Shown here: piece by piece, positions 1 through 8,201 of the stretch
How the letters are laid out: each line of letters begins with the position of its first letter
Position numbering within the stretch: the first letter of the stretch is position 1
NCBI RefSeq assembly: GCF_001189515.2
Contig: NZ_CP012069.2
Coordinates: forward strand, 1,488,001-1,552,000
Source of the DNA: Olsenella sp. oral taxon 807
GTDB lineage: Bacteria > Actinomycetota > Coriobacteriia > Coriobacteriales > Atopobiaceae
Length of the DNA: 64,000 nt
Direction: 5' to 3'
Program-made: the position numbers and the translations under genes
Notes under the pieces: generated by a model
Databases searched by the model: none
Told to the model about the DNA's origin: nothing
What the model saw: the letters and a program-made list of their open reading frames with translations, nothing else

Positions 1-723
1 CCCACGATCGCCGTACGAGGGATGGTGCAGGAAGATGGGTGTCTGATCCCGAAGGTCGATTTGGGTGTTCGCGGCCGTCATGGACTCGTCAACCGTCCAG
101 CCCGTCTGCTCCATGAACTCCCCTGCGGTGAAGGAACCCATCGTGAACTTGTGGCCATCTATCGAGAACTCCTGGTCCCTCCAGTTGGAGGATATGCCGT
201 TATCATCTGTCGGCTGGTCCGGGGCGCCTGCCGCCCCGGCATCTGCGCTTCCCGTCCCGTTCCCAGCCTTCGGGTCGCCATCGGCAGGCGGGACGTTCGC
301 TGCGATGTCCGCATCCTGCCCCGAGCGATCGGTATCAGAGGCACCGAGCCCAGACCTCCCGTCCTGGGAGCTGAGACCCTCACCGCCGACATCCTGGACA
401 CGCGCTGTATTGTATGCACGGCCGACCAGGATGCACCCCAAGAACATGACAAGGCACACGATGGCGATGGCGGCAGATGAGTTGCGATTGCCAGGCCTCC
501 CGTAGGCACTGGTGTCCCGTGCGTCCCACGCATAGGCACTCGAGGGCCATGCCGCGTTCGGGCCTTGGCCGGACAATGCGGGCTGGGGCTCCTGTCGCAG
601 GGGCGCTCCCGTGCTCAGGACGTCCTCCAGGCCTCCCAGTGAATCATCACGCATGCTCGCACCGCATGAGGGACAGTGGGACCTGCCCACCCCAACCTCC
701 ACTCCGCAGTAAGGACACCTCAT
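1..723 (-). CDS. Zinc-ribbon membrane protein, paralogue 1 (partial, cut by window edge)
   Basis: Reading leftward from ATG at 723, the frame stays open to base 1, so the C-terminus is missing (241 residues seen). It starts MRCPYCG and a second CPSCG follows about ten residues later, giving a four-cysteine zinc ribbon. A Ser/Pro/Gly-rich stretch comes next, then one hydrophobic segment near residues 82-100, then an acidic linker. The last part contains GHKFTMGSFTAGEFMEQTGWTVD-like sequence, closely matching the gene at 899-2125. A GAGAGGGG ribosome binding site lies about 8 bases before the ATG. Topology suggests a cytoplasmic ribbon and an extracytoplasmic C-terminal domain. The family is not recognised and the function is unknown. 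Confidence 0.82.
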   Translation of the reverse strand, partial: MRCPYCGVEVGVGRSHCPSCGASMRDDSLGGLEDVLSTGAPLRQEPQPALSGQGPNAAWPSSAYAWDARDTSAYGRPGNRNSSAAIAIVCLVMFLGCILVGRAYNTARVQDVGGEGLSSQDGRSGLGASDTDRSGQDADIAANVPPADGDPKAGNGTGSADAGAAGAPDQPTDDNGISSNWRDQEFSIDGHKFTMGSFTAGEFMEQTGWTVDESMTAANTQIDLRDQTPIFLHHPSYGDRG

Positions 724-828
724 CCCAACCACCCCTCTCGCACAGGAACCGTATTGGTCGCTTGGGTGCACCGAAAGCCCGCATGGGGACTTGCGGCCCT
801 CTGCCCGATCCTGTAGGACGCTTTGCCG

Positions 829-837
829 ATTATAGCA
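829..837 (-). promoter_or_regulatory. Extended -10 promoter for the gene at 1-723
   Basis: On the minus strand this reads TGCTATAAT, a perfect -10 hexamer with the TGn extension. No good -35 hexamer lies 16-18 bases upstream. The same 12-base string CCTGCTATAATC precedes the paralogue at 899-2125, which supports both calls. Confidence 0.6.
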
Positions 838-871
838 GGATCGGGTCCAACGGGAAGCGGCAGTCACAGGC

Positions 872-893
872 GCGCCCTCGCGAGTGAGGGCGC
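872..893 (-). terminator. Hairpin just after the stop of the 899-2125 gene
   Basis: GCGCCCTC and GAGGGCGC form a perfect 8-bp stem with a 6-base loop, starting a few bases past the stop codon. No T-run follows, so it may be an RNA 3' end stabiliser rather than a classical intrinsic terminator. Confidence 0.4.
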
Positions 894-898
894 AGGCA

Positions 899-2125
899 TC
901 AGTTTGGGGTCACGAGGCTTGACCTCATGGCAAGCTCTATCATGTAGAGCTTGCCATCGGCGCCCTCATCAAAGCTGAGGGCAAGGCCTCGCTGCATGTT
1001 GTCATCTCTCCAGGTGATGACCCTGCGTTTGAGACTGTATTTGGAGAGGTCCACCTCGCTGACCGAATCCTGTGTGGGCTCAGTGTGTACGAGGCCTGTT
1101 GCCTGGTCGGCCAAGGTAGCGCACAGCTTGATGCCCCCAGCGATCTCGAAGTCGGGGTAGTCGGAAGCCTCATGGGGCAAGACGCCCACGGAGAGATTGG
1201 TAACGACGCAGTCACGGAGGCTTGCCGAAGATAATCCCGCGTTGGTGGCACTTATCGCCACAAGCACATCCTCGTAGCTGTACGCGGGATTTTGCAGGGC
1301 AATGGACGTCGGACCCTGACCAGGTCCGAACTGGGCATCGGTAGGCGTACCAGATCCGTCGACCGTCCAACCTGTCTGGTCCATGAACTCGCCGACGGTG
1401 AAGGTACCAAGCCTAAACCTATGGCCATTCATCACAAACTCCTGGTCTCTCCAGTCAGGAGAAATGTCATCTACCGACTGGGCCGGGGCACCCACATCTA
1501 CAGGGGACCCAACAGCTCCCGAGGGCGCGTCCGACGGCGACTCGCCTGTGGCCTTGGAAGGTGAGTCACCGGCAGCGGGAACGTCGATCCTGGCCATCCC
1601 GTACTGAGACCTGAGATCCTCGTCACTGAGGCCCCTAATATGCCCGTTGGCATAGGCACTCCCAAGCAGGACACCGATAAGCAGGAACACTACGGCCCCT
1701 ACGATGCCGGGGACGATCAGGTCACCTTGGCGGACCAGCCCCTTGGGAGCCTGGGCATCCCTCACGGCCCGGTCGCCCGCAACCTGCTCACCGACACTCA
1801 CGGCCCGCACCGCGCTCGCCTTTTGAGCCTTTTGACCACGTGATGTGTCCCGAGAGTTCAAGCTCAGACGCTCAGACGAATCCTCCGATCCAGAACGCTC
1901 CTCAGATGACACGTCAAGGGCGTACGGCCTGTGTCCGACGCCCTCACTCCACGAGCTCGGCTGCGGTGACATGATGGCAGGACTGAAAGACGACTGCGAC
2001 GCGCCTCTCTGCGAACCAAGAATGTTTACCAGGTCACCAAGGGAGTCATCTATCAGGATCGCACCACATGAGGGGCAGTAGAGCCTGTCTATCTCGACCT
2101 CACAACCGCAGTTGGGACACCTCAT
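899..2125 (-). CDS. Zinc-ribbon membrane protein, paralogue 2
   Basis: A 408-residue protein of unknown function. It starts MRCPNCGCEVEIDRLYCPSCG-like, a CxxC...CxxC zinc ribbon. A Ser/Arg-rich, probably disordered stretch runs to about residue 130, followed by one membrane segment (IVGAVVFLLIGVLLGSAYA). Next comes the motif HIRGLSDEDLRSQYG, then an acidic linker and a C-terminal globular domain. The frame is open 82 codons further upstream, but this ATG is chosen because the ribbon begins there, GGAAGGG precedes it, and the other two paralogues start identically. The C-terminal domain holds two cysteines and a conserved RRVITWRDD / ALSFDEG region shared with the 44787-46016 protein. The gene lies directly upstream of paralogue 1 and has its own promoter. 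Confidence 0.8.
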   Translation of the reverse strand: MRCPNCGCEVEIDRLYCPSCGAILIDDSLGDLVNILGSQRGASQSSFSPAIMSPQPSSWSEGVGHRPYALDVSSEERSGSEDSSERLSLNSRDTSRGQKAQKASAVRAVSVGEQVAGDRAVRDAQAPKGLVRQGDLIVPGIVGAVVFLLIGVLLGSAYANGHIRGLSDEDLRSQYGMARIDVPAAGDSPSKATGESPSDAPSGAVGSPVDVGAPAQSVDDISPDWRDQEFVMNGHRFRLGTFTVGEFMDQTGWTVDGSGTPTDAQFGPGQGPTSIALQNPAYSYEDVLVAISATNAGLSSASLRDCVVTNLSVGVLPHEASDYPDFEIAGGIKLCATLADQATGLVHTEPTQDSVSEVDLSKYSLKRRVITWRDDNMQRGLALSFDEGADGKLYMIELAMRSSLVTPN

Positions 2126-2221
2126 CCTACGCACCCTTCCCGTGCGAGGCTCGCTCTGGCTCGCACGGCATGTTAAGGATCTGAATGAACAGCAGGCCTC
2201 AAACATACCCGCTGTCGGCTG

Positions 2222-2230
2222 ATTATAGCA
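2222..2230 (-). promoter_or_regulatory. Extended -10 promoter for the 899-2125 gene
   Basis: TGCTATAAT on the minus strand, about 95 bases before the start codon and just past the comEC stop. The -35 region is weak. The leader is therefore near 90 nt. Confidence 0.6.
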
Positions 2231-2271
2231 GGCCTGACGGGCATCGTCCCTCCCCTTGTCTTGACTGAGCG

Positions 2272-4683
2272 CTATGCCACATCGGCCAGGACACGTGCCG
2301 TGCCAGACGTACTTACGAGGATGCCGAAGACTCCCGGCCTGACCGTGATTGTGCCAACGTCTTTTGTGCACATGAAGGTTGATCCCGCATCCTCAAGTAT
2401 CTGGACGCACTCCGCCGATGGATGGCCATAGTCATTGCCCTCCCCCGCCGAGGCGATCGAGAGCACGGGCGAGAGCCGCCGAGCCGTCCCGGGAGAGATC
2501 GAGACCTTCGAGCCGTGGTGGCCAACCTTGAGCACATCGATGTCACGGACGTCGGCGTCTCGCGTGGCCCGTTCTGTCTCGTCGCGCTCGGCGTCTCCCG
2601 TGAGCAAGGCCGACATGCTGTGCTCTCCCTCACCGAGGCTCAGGAGCAGCTCTATAGAATCCGCGTTCGTCTTGCCGCTCACCTCACCCTCTGGCCAGAG
2701 CATCCTGAGCGAGAAGGATCCCGCCCTGATCGCGTCACCGAGAGAGATCTCGTCGGGGTCGCGCCCCGTGAGCCGCCTCGCCTCGTCGACGAGCCTTCGT
2801 GACATCGAGGCTGCGACACCCCTCGCGACGATGACCCTCTCGCAGCCCAAAGGGAGCGAGAGCTCATCCAGACCGCCCACATGGTCATCGTGGAGGTGAG
2901 TGAGCACGATGGCGTCGAGGCGCAGGACGCCCAGGCGGGCAAGCTCGCGGGCACAGGCCCCATCGGGTCCGGTGTCGACCAGCACGGCACGGGAGCCGTC
3001 TCGGACCAAGATGGCGTCTCCCTGCCCCACGTCGAGCACGTATAGCCCCGCAGGAGAGAAGAACACGCAGCGGACAACGAGCACACAGCCAAGCAAAAGC
3101 GCCACCGCTGAGCCTCGGAGCAGCTTGCGCGGCGAGACGTGGGGCCAGAGCCACAAGAGGAGGATGGCAAGTGACGCCATCGTGAGCGCGACCACAGCGG
3201 CGTCCCAGCTCACGACCACGCTTGCGAACGGCAGGGAGGAAAGCGCCCTCAAGGGTACCATGACAGCAGCCGCGCAGGCATCCGTCGCAAAGAGGGCCGC
3301 ACCGGACACGAGGGGTACCCAGCACAGCAGGCAGGACACGAGCCCCAGTCCGATGAGTGCCGAAAACGCGGGGACCACGAGCAGGTTTGCAGGCACAGAC
3401 ACGAGCGAGAGTTCCGAGAACGCCCCTATCGTGAGCGGCGCGCAGGCAAGCTGCGCCACGAGCGTGGCCGCGAGGGTGTCCCTGAGCCCTTTCGCAATGC
3501 TACGGGCCCGCCTTGAGGTCAAGGCGGGAAGATGAAGCAGGCACGCCAGGCTGCTCGCGAAAGACGAGAGTAGGTAGGAGGCATACGCCGAGAAGAGGCA
3601 GAGCGCGACGACCGACGAGAGCGACAGCAAAAAGCCGAGCCGTCCCGAGAGGGCGGGATCGACCAGCAGCATAAGGCAGCCCACGACCGCGACGGACGAG
3701 AGGCCATGCGAGCGCCTCCCCGCGAGCTGCGCACCACCCGCGATGCCCGCCATCGCCCAGGCGCGAAGCGCGGACACAGGCACGCCGCAGGCCACAACGA
3801 AGGTCACGAGGATGAGCTGGAGAATGGATATGCGGGCTTTCGGATTGAGCCGACTTCGCAGGAGCAGGCGTGAGACCAGCCACGAGAGGATGACGAGGTG
3901 ACCCCCAGAGACCGCGACGAGGTGCGAGACCCCACAGCGCGAGAACAGCCCCCTGAGACCACGCGACGCCATGGCAGACGGATAGCCCAGGACGCCCCCC
4001 GCCACGAGCGCCCGCTCGTCGCTCGACGTGGGGTCGATGTGCGAGAGACATAAGCGCCTCAGCTTCAGGACAAAGCCGATCGGGCCCCTCGCAGGACGCT
4101 GCTCATCGATGTGCACGATCCTGACCCTCCCGCAGATGCCCTGGGCGGCGCTCGCACGTCCTCGTCCATCGTCACCGTTTGGCGTGAAGCGGCCCACGAC
4201 GCGCAGGCTGTCACGAAGCGAGACTCCCTTTGGCACGCTCAGCCATACGTCTGAGGCAAGCCCGTCTGCTGCCACAACATGGCCGTGACAGCTCAGGCCA
4301 TAGTCGCCGGGAATGGGGTCGCTCACAACCTCGACGCGCCAGTCCATGAGCGAACCTTTGCCGAGCCGCTGTGCGGTGCGCACGTCCATACCCGCCCGGA
4401 CGGACGCGACGAGGATCCCCACAAGACAGGTGCCGAGAACCGCGCGGTAGCTCGCCGCCCTGCGCGCGGCGGCTGCGCCCAGCCGTCGCCTCGCGAGGAC
4501 GGGCAGGGCGGCTGCGACCACCGCCCCAAGGCCCACAACGAGCAGAAGGGACCAGGTAGGGGCAAGGGAGAGGCGCAGTACTGTGCGCTCGCATCCGATG
4601 AGGCACACGAGGGCGACGAGCGTCACGGGAACGTGGGGTCTGATCGGCCTCTCGATGACCCTAGACCTAGACACAGATGCCAT
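2272..4683 (-). CDS. comEC: ComEC/Rec2 DNA internalisation channel
   Basis: A large multi-pass membrane protein of 803 residues that conducts single-stranded DNA across the membrane during natural transformation. The order is an N-terminal membrane and soluble region, a central competence domain with the family-typical HLVAVSGGHL and many membrane helices, then a C-terminal metallo-beta-lactamase domain (DVGQGDAILVRDG, THLHDDHVGG, KVGHHGSK) with its HxHxDH metal motif intact. The ATG at 4683 overlaps the end of comEA by 17 bases; an in-frame ATG at 4710 is also possible. Co-transcription with comEA fits the usual gene pair. No frameshift is seen, so the channel looks functional. Confidence 0.93.
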   Translation of the reverse strand: MASVSRSRVIERPIRPHVPVTLVALVCLIGCERTVLRLSLAPTWSLLLVVGLGAVVAAALPVLARRRLGAAAARRAASYRAVLGTCLVGILVASVRAGMDVRTAQRLGKGSLMDWRVEVVSDPIPGDYGLSCHGHVVAADGLASDVWLSVPKGVSLRDSLRVVGRFTPNGDDGRGRASAAQGICGRVRIVHIDEQRPARGPIGFVLKLRRLCLSHIDPTSSDERALVAGGVLGYPSAMASRGLRGLFSRCGVSHLVAVSGGHLVILSWLVSRLLLRSRLNPKARISILQLILVTFVVACGVPVSALRAWAMAGIAGGAQLAGRRSHGLSSVAVVGCLMLLVDPALSGRLGFLLSLSSVVALCLFSAYASYLLSSFASSLACLLHLPALTSRRARSIAKGLRDTLAATLVAQLACAPLTIGAFSELSLVSVPANLLVVPAFSALIGLGLVSCLLCWVPLVSGAALFATDACAAAVMVPLRALSSLPFASVVVSWDAAVVALTMASLAILLLWLWPHVSPRKLLRGSAVALLLGCVLVVRCVFFSPAGLYVLDVGQGDAILVRDGSRAVLVDTGPDGACARELARLGVLRLDAIVLTHLHDDHVGGLDELSLPLGCERVIVARGVAASMSRRLVDEARRLTGRDPDEISLGDAIRAGSFSLRMLWPEGEVSGKTNADSIELLLSLGEGEHSMSALLTGDAERDETERATRDADVRDIDVLKVGHHGSKVSISPGTARRLSPVLSIASAGEGNDYGHPSAECVQILEDAGSTFMCTKDVGTITVRPGVFGILVSTSGTARVLADVA

Positions 4684-5401
4684 CCTTGAGCCTGGCGAAC
4701 TTCTTCTCACCTATGCCCGAGACGCGCATAAGGTCCTCGGGAGATCTGAAAGGGCCGTTTGCTTTTCGATCCTCTATGATCGCTAGGGCCGTGGCCTCGC
4801 CTACCCCAGGCAGCGTCTTCAGCGCCTCGGCGTCAGCCACATTGATGTTCACGGGACCTGGGGAGGATGTGGAGGCTGATGTCGGCGACGTGGCCTGTCC
4901 CGAGCGCTGTCCCACATCACTGACCGCAGGCGAGCTGATCTCGCCTTCGGTGGGAACGTACACCTTCTGACCATCTGCGACGGCCGCAGCAAGATTGATC
5001 GAGCTGGTGTCCGCCTCGTCGGTAAGACCCCCGGCGGCGGCCACGGCATCACGCACGCGCGGGGAGCTCACCGAGAGCTCGAAGACGCCAGGACTTACGA
5101 CCGCGCCGTCCACATGCACGACCGTGACGCCTGTCGCCTCCTGCACAGCCCTGGCCGCATCGTCCTGCTTGCCCGAACCCGTCTTGGCTGCCCCTGCGTC
5201 GACGACAGATGCGGCTTCGCCCTGGGAAGACGTCTCAACCCGACCTGCGGGCGCGCGCTCGATGAGAACCTGTGAGTCGCATTGGCCAAGAAGCGTGAGG
5301 AGCACGACCAGGATCGCCGCGACCGTACAGCCCGACGTAATCAGGAGCCTGCGTCCCGCCACCTTTCGTCCCATGCGTGCCCATAGTGACCTCTGTGCCA
5401 T
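4667..5401 (-). CDS. comEA: ComEA helix-hairpin-helix DNA receptor
   Basis: A 244-residue membrane-anchored DNA receptor for competence. A positively charged N-terminus precedes one membrane helix (residues about 20-40, LLITSGCTVAAILVVLLTLL). A low-complexity linker leads to a SLBB-type domain (VVHVDGAVVSPGVFEL...VYVPTEGE). Two helix-hairpin-helix motifs at the C-terminus (INVADAEALKTLPGVGEATA and FRSPEDLMRVSGIGEKKFARL) bind duplex DNA. It sits immediately before comEC with a short overlap. A strong GGAGGTGG site precedes the ATG, directly downstream of a small hairpin (5416-5433). Confidence 0.93.
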   Translation of the reverse strand: MAQRSLWARMGRKVAGRRLLITSGCTVAAILVVLLTLLGQCDSQVLIERAPAGRVETSSQGEAASVVDAGAAKTGSGKQDDAARAVQEATGVTVVHVDGAVVSPGVFELSVSSPRVRDAVAAAGGLTDEADTSSINLAAAVADGQKVYVPTEGEISSPAVSDVGQRSGQATSPTSASTSSPGPVNINVADAEALKTLPGVGEATALAIIEDRKANGPFRSPEDLMRVSGIGEKKFARLKDGICV

Positions 5402-5415
5402 GAGAAACCACCTCC

Positions 5416-5433
5416 GCCCCCAATTGTGGGGGC
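5416..5433 (-). promoter_or_regulatory. Hairpin directly upstream of the comEA ribosome binding site
   Basis: GCCCCC-ACAATT-GGGGGC on the minus strand, a perfect 6-bp GC stem ending next to the GGAGGTGG site of comEA. It could end thiI transcripts or tune comEA translation. No T-run follows. Confidence 0.4.
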
Positions 5434-5543
5434 AAAGCTGGCAGGACGCGCGAAAATCGTAGTGAGAGTCTGCAGCTCTCTGGCGGCAGACATGCGACTA
5501 GCTTGCCGGGCGGTAGCATCTACCAGGCCGAACCTCGTCTTCC

Positions 5544-6779
5544 CTAGCGCTTTCGGGACAGAAGTTCGTCGTGCATCTCGGACAGATCCCGAGGTGGTCG
5601 GTAGGATGGGCACTGGTCGAAGTCAAGGTACTCCGCATCCCGCACCAAGTCGTCAATCATCGCATCATGATCAAAAAGATCCCAGGCCTCAAGGACCTTG
5701 GAAAGCCGTGCATGGGTCTCGGGGCGACGTGGCATGAAGAGCGTGCAGCAGTCGTCTGCAGCCTGTGAGCTGATGTCATAGGTCCCGATCCGCTGCGCGC
5801 GGCGCATGATCTCCTGCTTGTCGGAGCCGATGAGCGGCCTCAGGACCGGCATCGAGACCACCTCGTTGACGGCAGCGATGTTATCGAGGGTCTGCGAGGC
5901 GACTTGCCCCAAGGACTCCCCCGTCACGAGCGCCTTCGCCCCCTCGATGCGCGCTATCCGCTCGCTCACGGCAAACATCACGCGCCGGTAGATGATGATG
6001 CGCAGGCCCTGCGGGACGATAAGCGAGATCTCGCGCTGTCGCTCGCCAAAGGGAACCACGTAGAGGCGACCCACGATGCCTGCGGGCTCGAAGGCACGCA
6101 CGATGTCCTGACAGAGGTATTCGCTCGTGTCCGCCGTCATGGGCCTCCCCGAGAAGTGCACAGGCACGCAAACAGCACCCCGTCTGCCCACCATCCACGT
6201 GGCGACCGGTGAGTCGAAGCCACTCGAGAGCAGCGTAACGACCTTTCCGGCAGTCCCCACAGGAAGCCCCCCGACACCGACCGCAGAGCTGGCGTAGACG
6301 TACACGCGTGAGGCCACGACGTTCACGTAAACCGTGACGTCAGGCTGGTGCATCCGGACCTCCCTGTCGGGAAACGCCTGACAGAGCGCATCTCCCACCA
6401 GGCGATTTATGTCAATGGAGTGACGTTCATAGGTGGTTGCGGAGCGCCGCGCGTGGACCTTGAAGGTCTTGAACTCACCCGCCTCGCCAAGCGCCCTCAC
6501 GGCGGCCGCACAGTACTCGCCCTCATCGAGCGAGCAGACGTAGGCCAACGAGACGCGAGCGACCCCCGGCACCTGGACGATGGCATGCGCAAGCTCTGAG
6601 CTAGCACGCCCATCCTCTGCGCTCACGACGAGACGGCCAAAGGCGCGCCTGACGCCAGATATGGGAAACGTCCGAAGCGCCCTCCCCAGATTGGTCACAA
6701 GCTGCCGCTCGAAGGCGGGACGGTTCTTGCCCTTGAGGCCGATCTCATGGTAGTGGACGAGACAGACCCTCTCGCCCAT
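5544..6779 (-). CDS. thiI: tRNA 4-thiouridine synthase ThiI
   Basis: A 411-residue enzyme that adenylates and thiolates U8 of tRNA and may also supply sulfur for thiazole synthesis. It has an N-terminal ferredoxin-like and THUMP region (about 60-165), then the PP-loop ATP site LLSSGFDSPVATW at about 183-195. The family motif with a conserved cysteine appears near the C-terminus (DDCCTLFMPRRPETHA). The protein stops soon after, so the C-terminal rhodanese domain of the E. coli enzyme is absent, as in many Gram-positive ThiI proteins. The start is one base past the rpoZ stop, which places it in the mihF-gmk-rpoZ operon. Confidence 0.94.
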   Translation of the reverse strand: MGERVCLVHYHEIGLKGKNRPAFERQLVTNLGRALRTFPISGVRRAFGRLVVSAEDGRASSELAHAIVQVPGVARVSLAYVCSLDEGEYCAAAVRALGEAGEFKTFKVHARRSATTYERHSIDINRLVGDALCQAFPDREVRMHQPDVTVYVNVVASRVYVYASSAVGVGGLPVGTAGKVVTLLSSGFDSPVATWMVGRRGAVCVPVHFSGRPMTADTSEYLCQDIVRAFEPAGIVGRLYVVPFGERQREISLIVPQGLRIIIYRRVMFAVSERIARIEGAKALVTGESLGQVASQTLDNIAAVNEVVSMPVLRPLIGSDKQEIMRRAQRIGTYDISSQAADDCCTLFMPRRPETHARLSKVLEAWDLFDHDAMIDDLVRDAEYLDFDQCPSYRPPRDLSEMHDELLSRKR

Positions 6780-6780
6780 G

Positions 6781-7074
6781 CTAGCGATTGTGCTCTACGA
6801 GCTCGTTGGATCCCTTGATCTCCGCCTCGAAATCCTCCTTGGCAAAACTCAAGGTACCGTCCACGACCTCCTGCATGGCCACCGATACGGTGTCCTCGCC
6901 GGAGATAATGGTCGTGATGTCATCGAAGTCCTGAACCTCGGCAACGCGCAGGTGCATCCCGCGAATCATGTTATTGAGGTCGCAGGCACGCTTCGAGGCA
7001 ATGGAACAGAGCAGGAAGGGATTCTCGTCAGTCTTGGCAAGAAGGTCGTCGATCTCGGGCTTAGTGACTGCCAT
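6781..7074 (-). CDS. rpoZ: RNA polymerase omega subunit
   Basis: A 97-residue omega subunit that supports RNA polymerase assembly. The core motif NPFLLCSIASKRACDLNN matches the omega signature (polypeptide with two helices contacting beta-prime). An upstream in-frame start exists at 7101, but ATG 7074 is preferred because GGAGG lies 11 bases before it. It overlaps the gmk 3' end by 14 bases. The gmk-rpoZ neighbourhood is a classical pairing. The last 35 residues are acidic and specific to this lineage. Confidence 0.92.
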   Translation of the reverse strand: MAVTKPEIDDLLAKTDENPFLLCSIASKRACDLNNMIRGMHLRVAEVQDFDDITTIISGEDTVSVAMQEVVDGTLSFAKEDFEAEIKGSNELVEHNR

Positions 7075-7654
7075 TGTGGGGGTTGCCTCCATCCGTCTCA
7101 AAAGCTTTCATGACCTCGACGAGCCTGTGCGCGGCAGCGTCGCGGTCGTCATTGACGAGACGCACGTCATAGCGTGCGGATAACTCAAGCTCGCGCCTGG
7201 CATTCGCGAGCCGAAGGTCGATTTGGGCCTCGCTCTCGGTACCACGCCCTCTCAAGCGCCTCTCAAGCTCCCCGAGGGAGGGAGGCTCGATAAAGACGAG
7301 AACTGCAGTTGGCAGGACTTTCCTCACCTTGAGAGCGCCCTGAACATCAATCTCGAGAACCACCGATCTGCCTGAGACAAGCATCGCGTCCACGTCATCT
7401 TTAAGCGTACCGTAGCGATGACCGTGAACCTCGGCCCACTCAAGGAACTCGCCGGCACTCACACGACGACTGAACTCCTCCTCGCTCAGGAAGTGATACG
7501 AGACGTCACTCACCTCTCCGGGCCGTGGGGGCCTTGTAGTGGCCGAAACTGTCAGTCCAAGATCAGGACGTATCTGCCTCACGAGAGAGACAAGCGTTCC
7601 CTTCCCCACACCTGACGGGCCAGAAATGACAAAGAGGCGTGCTGTCCCACCCAC
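7061..7654 (-). CDS. gmk: Guanylate kinase
   Basis: A 197-residue cytosolic enzyme that phosphorylates GMP to GDP with ATP. The P-loop ISGPSGVGKGTL begins near residue 10. The GMP-binding region carries SATTRPPRPGEV...YHFLS, and the lid region has GRGTESEAQIDLRL. The start is a GTG that abuts the mihF stop (TAG then GTG), which suggests translational coupling. Length is normal for the family. Confidence 0.95.
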   Translation of the reverse strand: MGGTARLFVISGPSGVGKGTLVSLVRQIRPDLGLTVSATTRPPRPGEVSDVSYHFLSEEEFSRRVSAGEFLEWAEVHGHRYGTLKDDVDAMLVSGRSVVLEIDVQGALKVRKVLPTAVLVFIEPPSLGELERRLRGRGTESEAQIDLRLANARRELELSARYDVRLVNDDRDAAAHRLVEVMKAFETDGGNPHNGSH

Positions 7655-7963
7655 CTACTTAGAGAACACCCCAAGCAGCTGCTCACGTTGACGGGCACCC
7701 AGGCCCTTAACGCGACGTGTGGAGGAGATACCCAGCTCATCCATGATCTTCGTGGCCTTTGCCTTACCATAGCCAGGCAGAGACTCTATGAGGGCCGAGA
7801 CCTTCATGCGGCTCGCGATGGGATCATCGGACTCAAGGACGTCCTTGAGGGTGGTCTCGCCCTTCTTGATCTTCTCACGAAGCTCTGCACGAGCATGGCG
7901 AGCGGCAGCGGCCTTCTCAAGAGCTGCCTTGCGCTGCTCGTCAGTAAGCTGGGGTAGGGCCAT
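7655..7963 (-). CDS. mihF: Actinobacterial integration host factor (mIHF)
   Basis: A 102-residue basic nucleoid protein of the type found in mycobacteria and streptomycetes, unrelated in fold to HU/IHF of proteobacteria. It has an N-terminal charged helix (RKAALEKAAAARHARAELRE) and a helix-turn region near the end (LPGYGKAKATKIMDELGI) that binds and bends DNA. The ATG at 7963 is preferred over an upstream one at 7993 because GGAGG lies 5 bases before it. It heads the operon with gmk, the same linkage as in other actinobacteria. It is a natural candidate to test against the phased repeats found in this window. Confidence 0.9.
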   Translation of the reverse strand: MALPQLTDEQRKAALEKAAAARHARAELREKIKKGETTLKDVLESDDPIASRMKVSALIESLPGYGKAKATKIMDELGISSTRRVKGLGARQREQLLGVFSK

Positions 7964-8013
7964 TGTTCCTCCAAACGTCAGGTTGATACACAACGAACGC
8001 GGTACCGTCTCCT

Positions 8014-8042
8014 ACACTAACAGGTCAGGCACAAGCAAACAA
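8014..8042 (-). promoter_or_regulatory. Promoter for mihF-gmk-rpoZ-thiI
   Basis: The -35 is TTGTTT (8037-8042) and the -10 is TAGTGT (8014-8019), 17 bases apart, with a TGn extension. The leader to mihF would be about 45 nt. The rest of 7964-8201 shows no gene. Confidence 0.42.
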
Positions 8043-8201
8043 GTAGTCTGACGGACATGCAGCTGATTTACAAGCCTCTGTGCACATTTGATTCCTCGAG
8101 TGTTGCATACTTCACAAAAGAACCCGTTCATAAGCCTGCTGTCGCACGCACTCCGTTGATGAGCATGTGCCGCAAGCCCCACGGGGCATGACCGCAAGCG
8201 C

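Noticed and set aside
159-539. 126-codon minus-strand frame in the first kilobase
   Set aside because: The zinc-ribbon frame from 723 to 1 covers the same bases and matches two paralogues.
7075-7101. Nine-codon N-terminal extension of rpoZ
   Set aside because: The downstream ATG has a proper ribosome binding site and gives the usual omega N-terminus.
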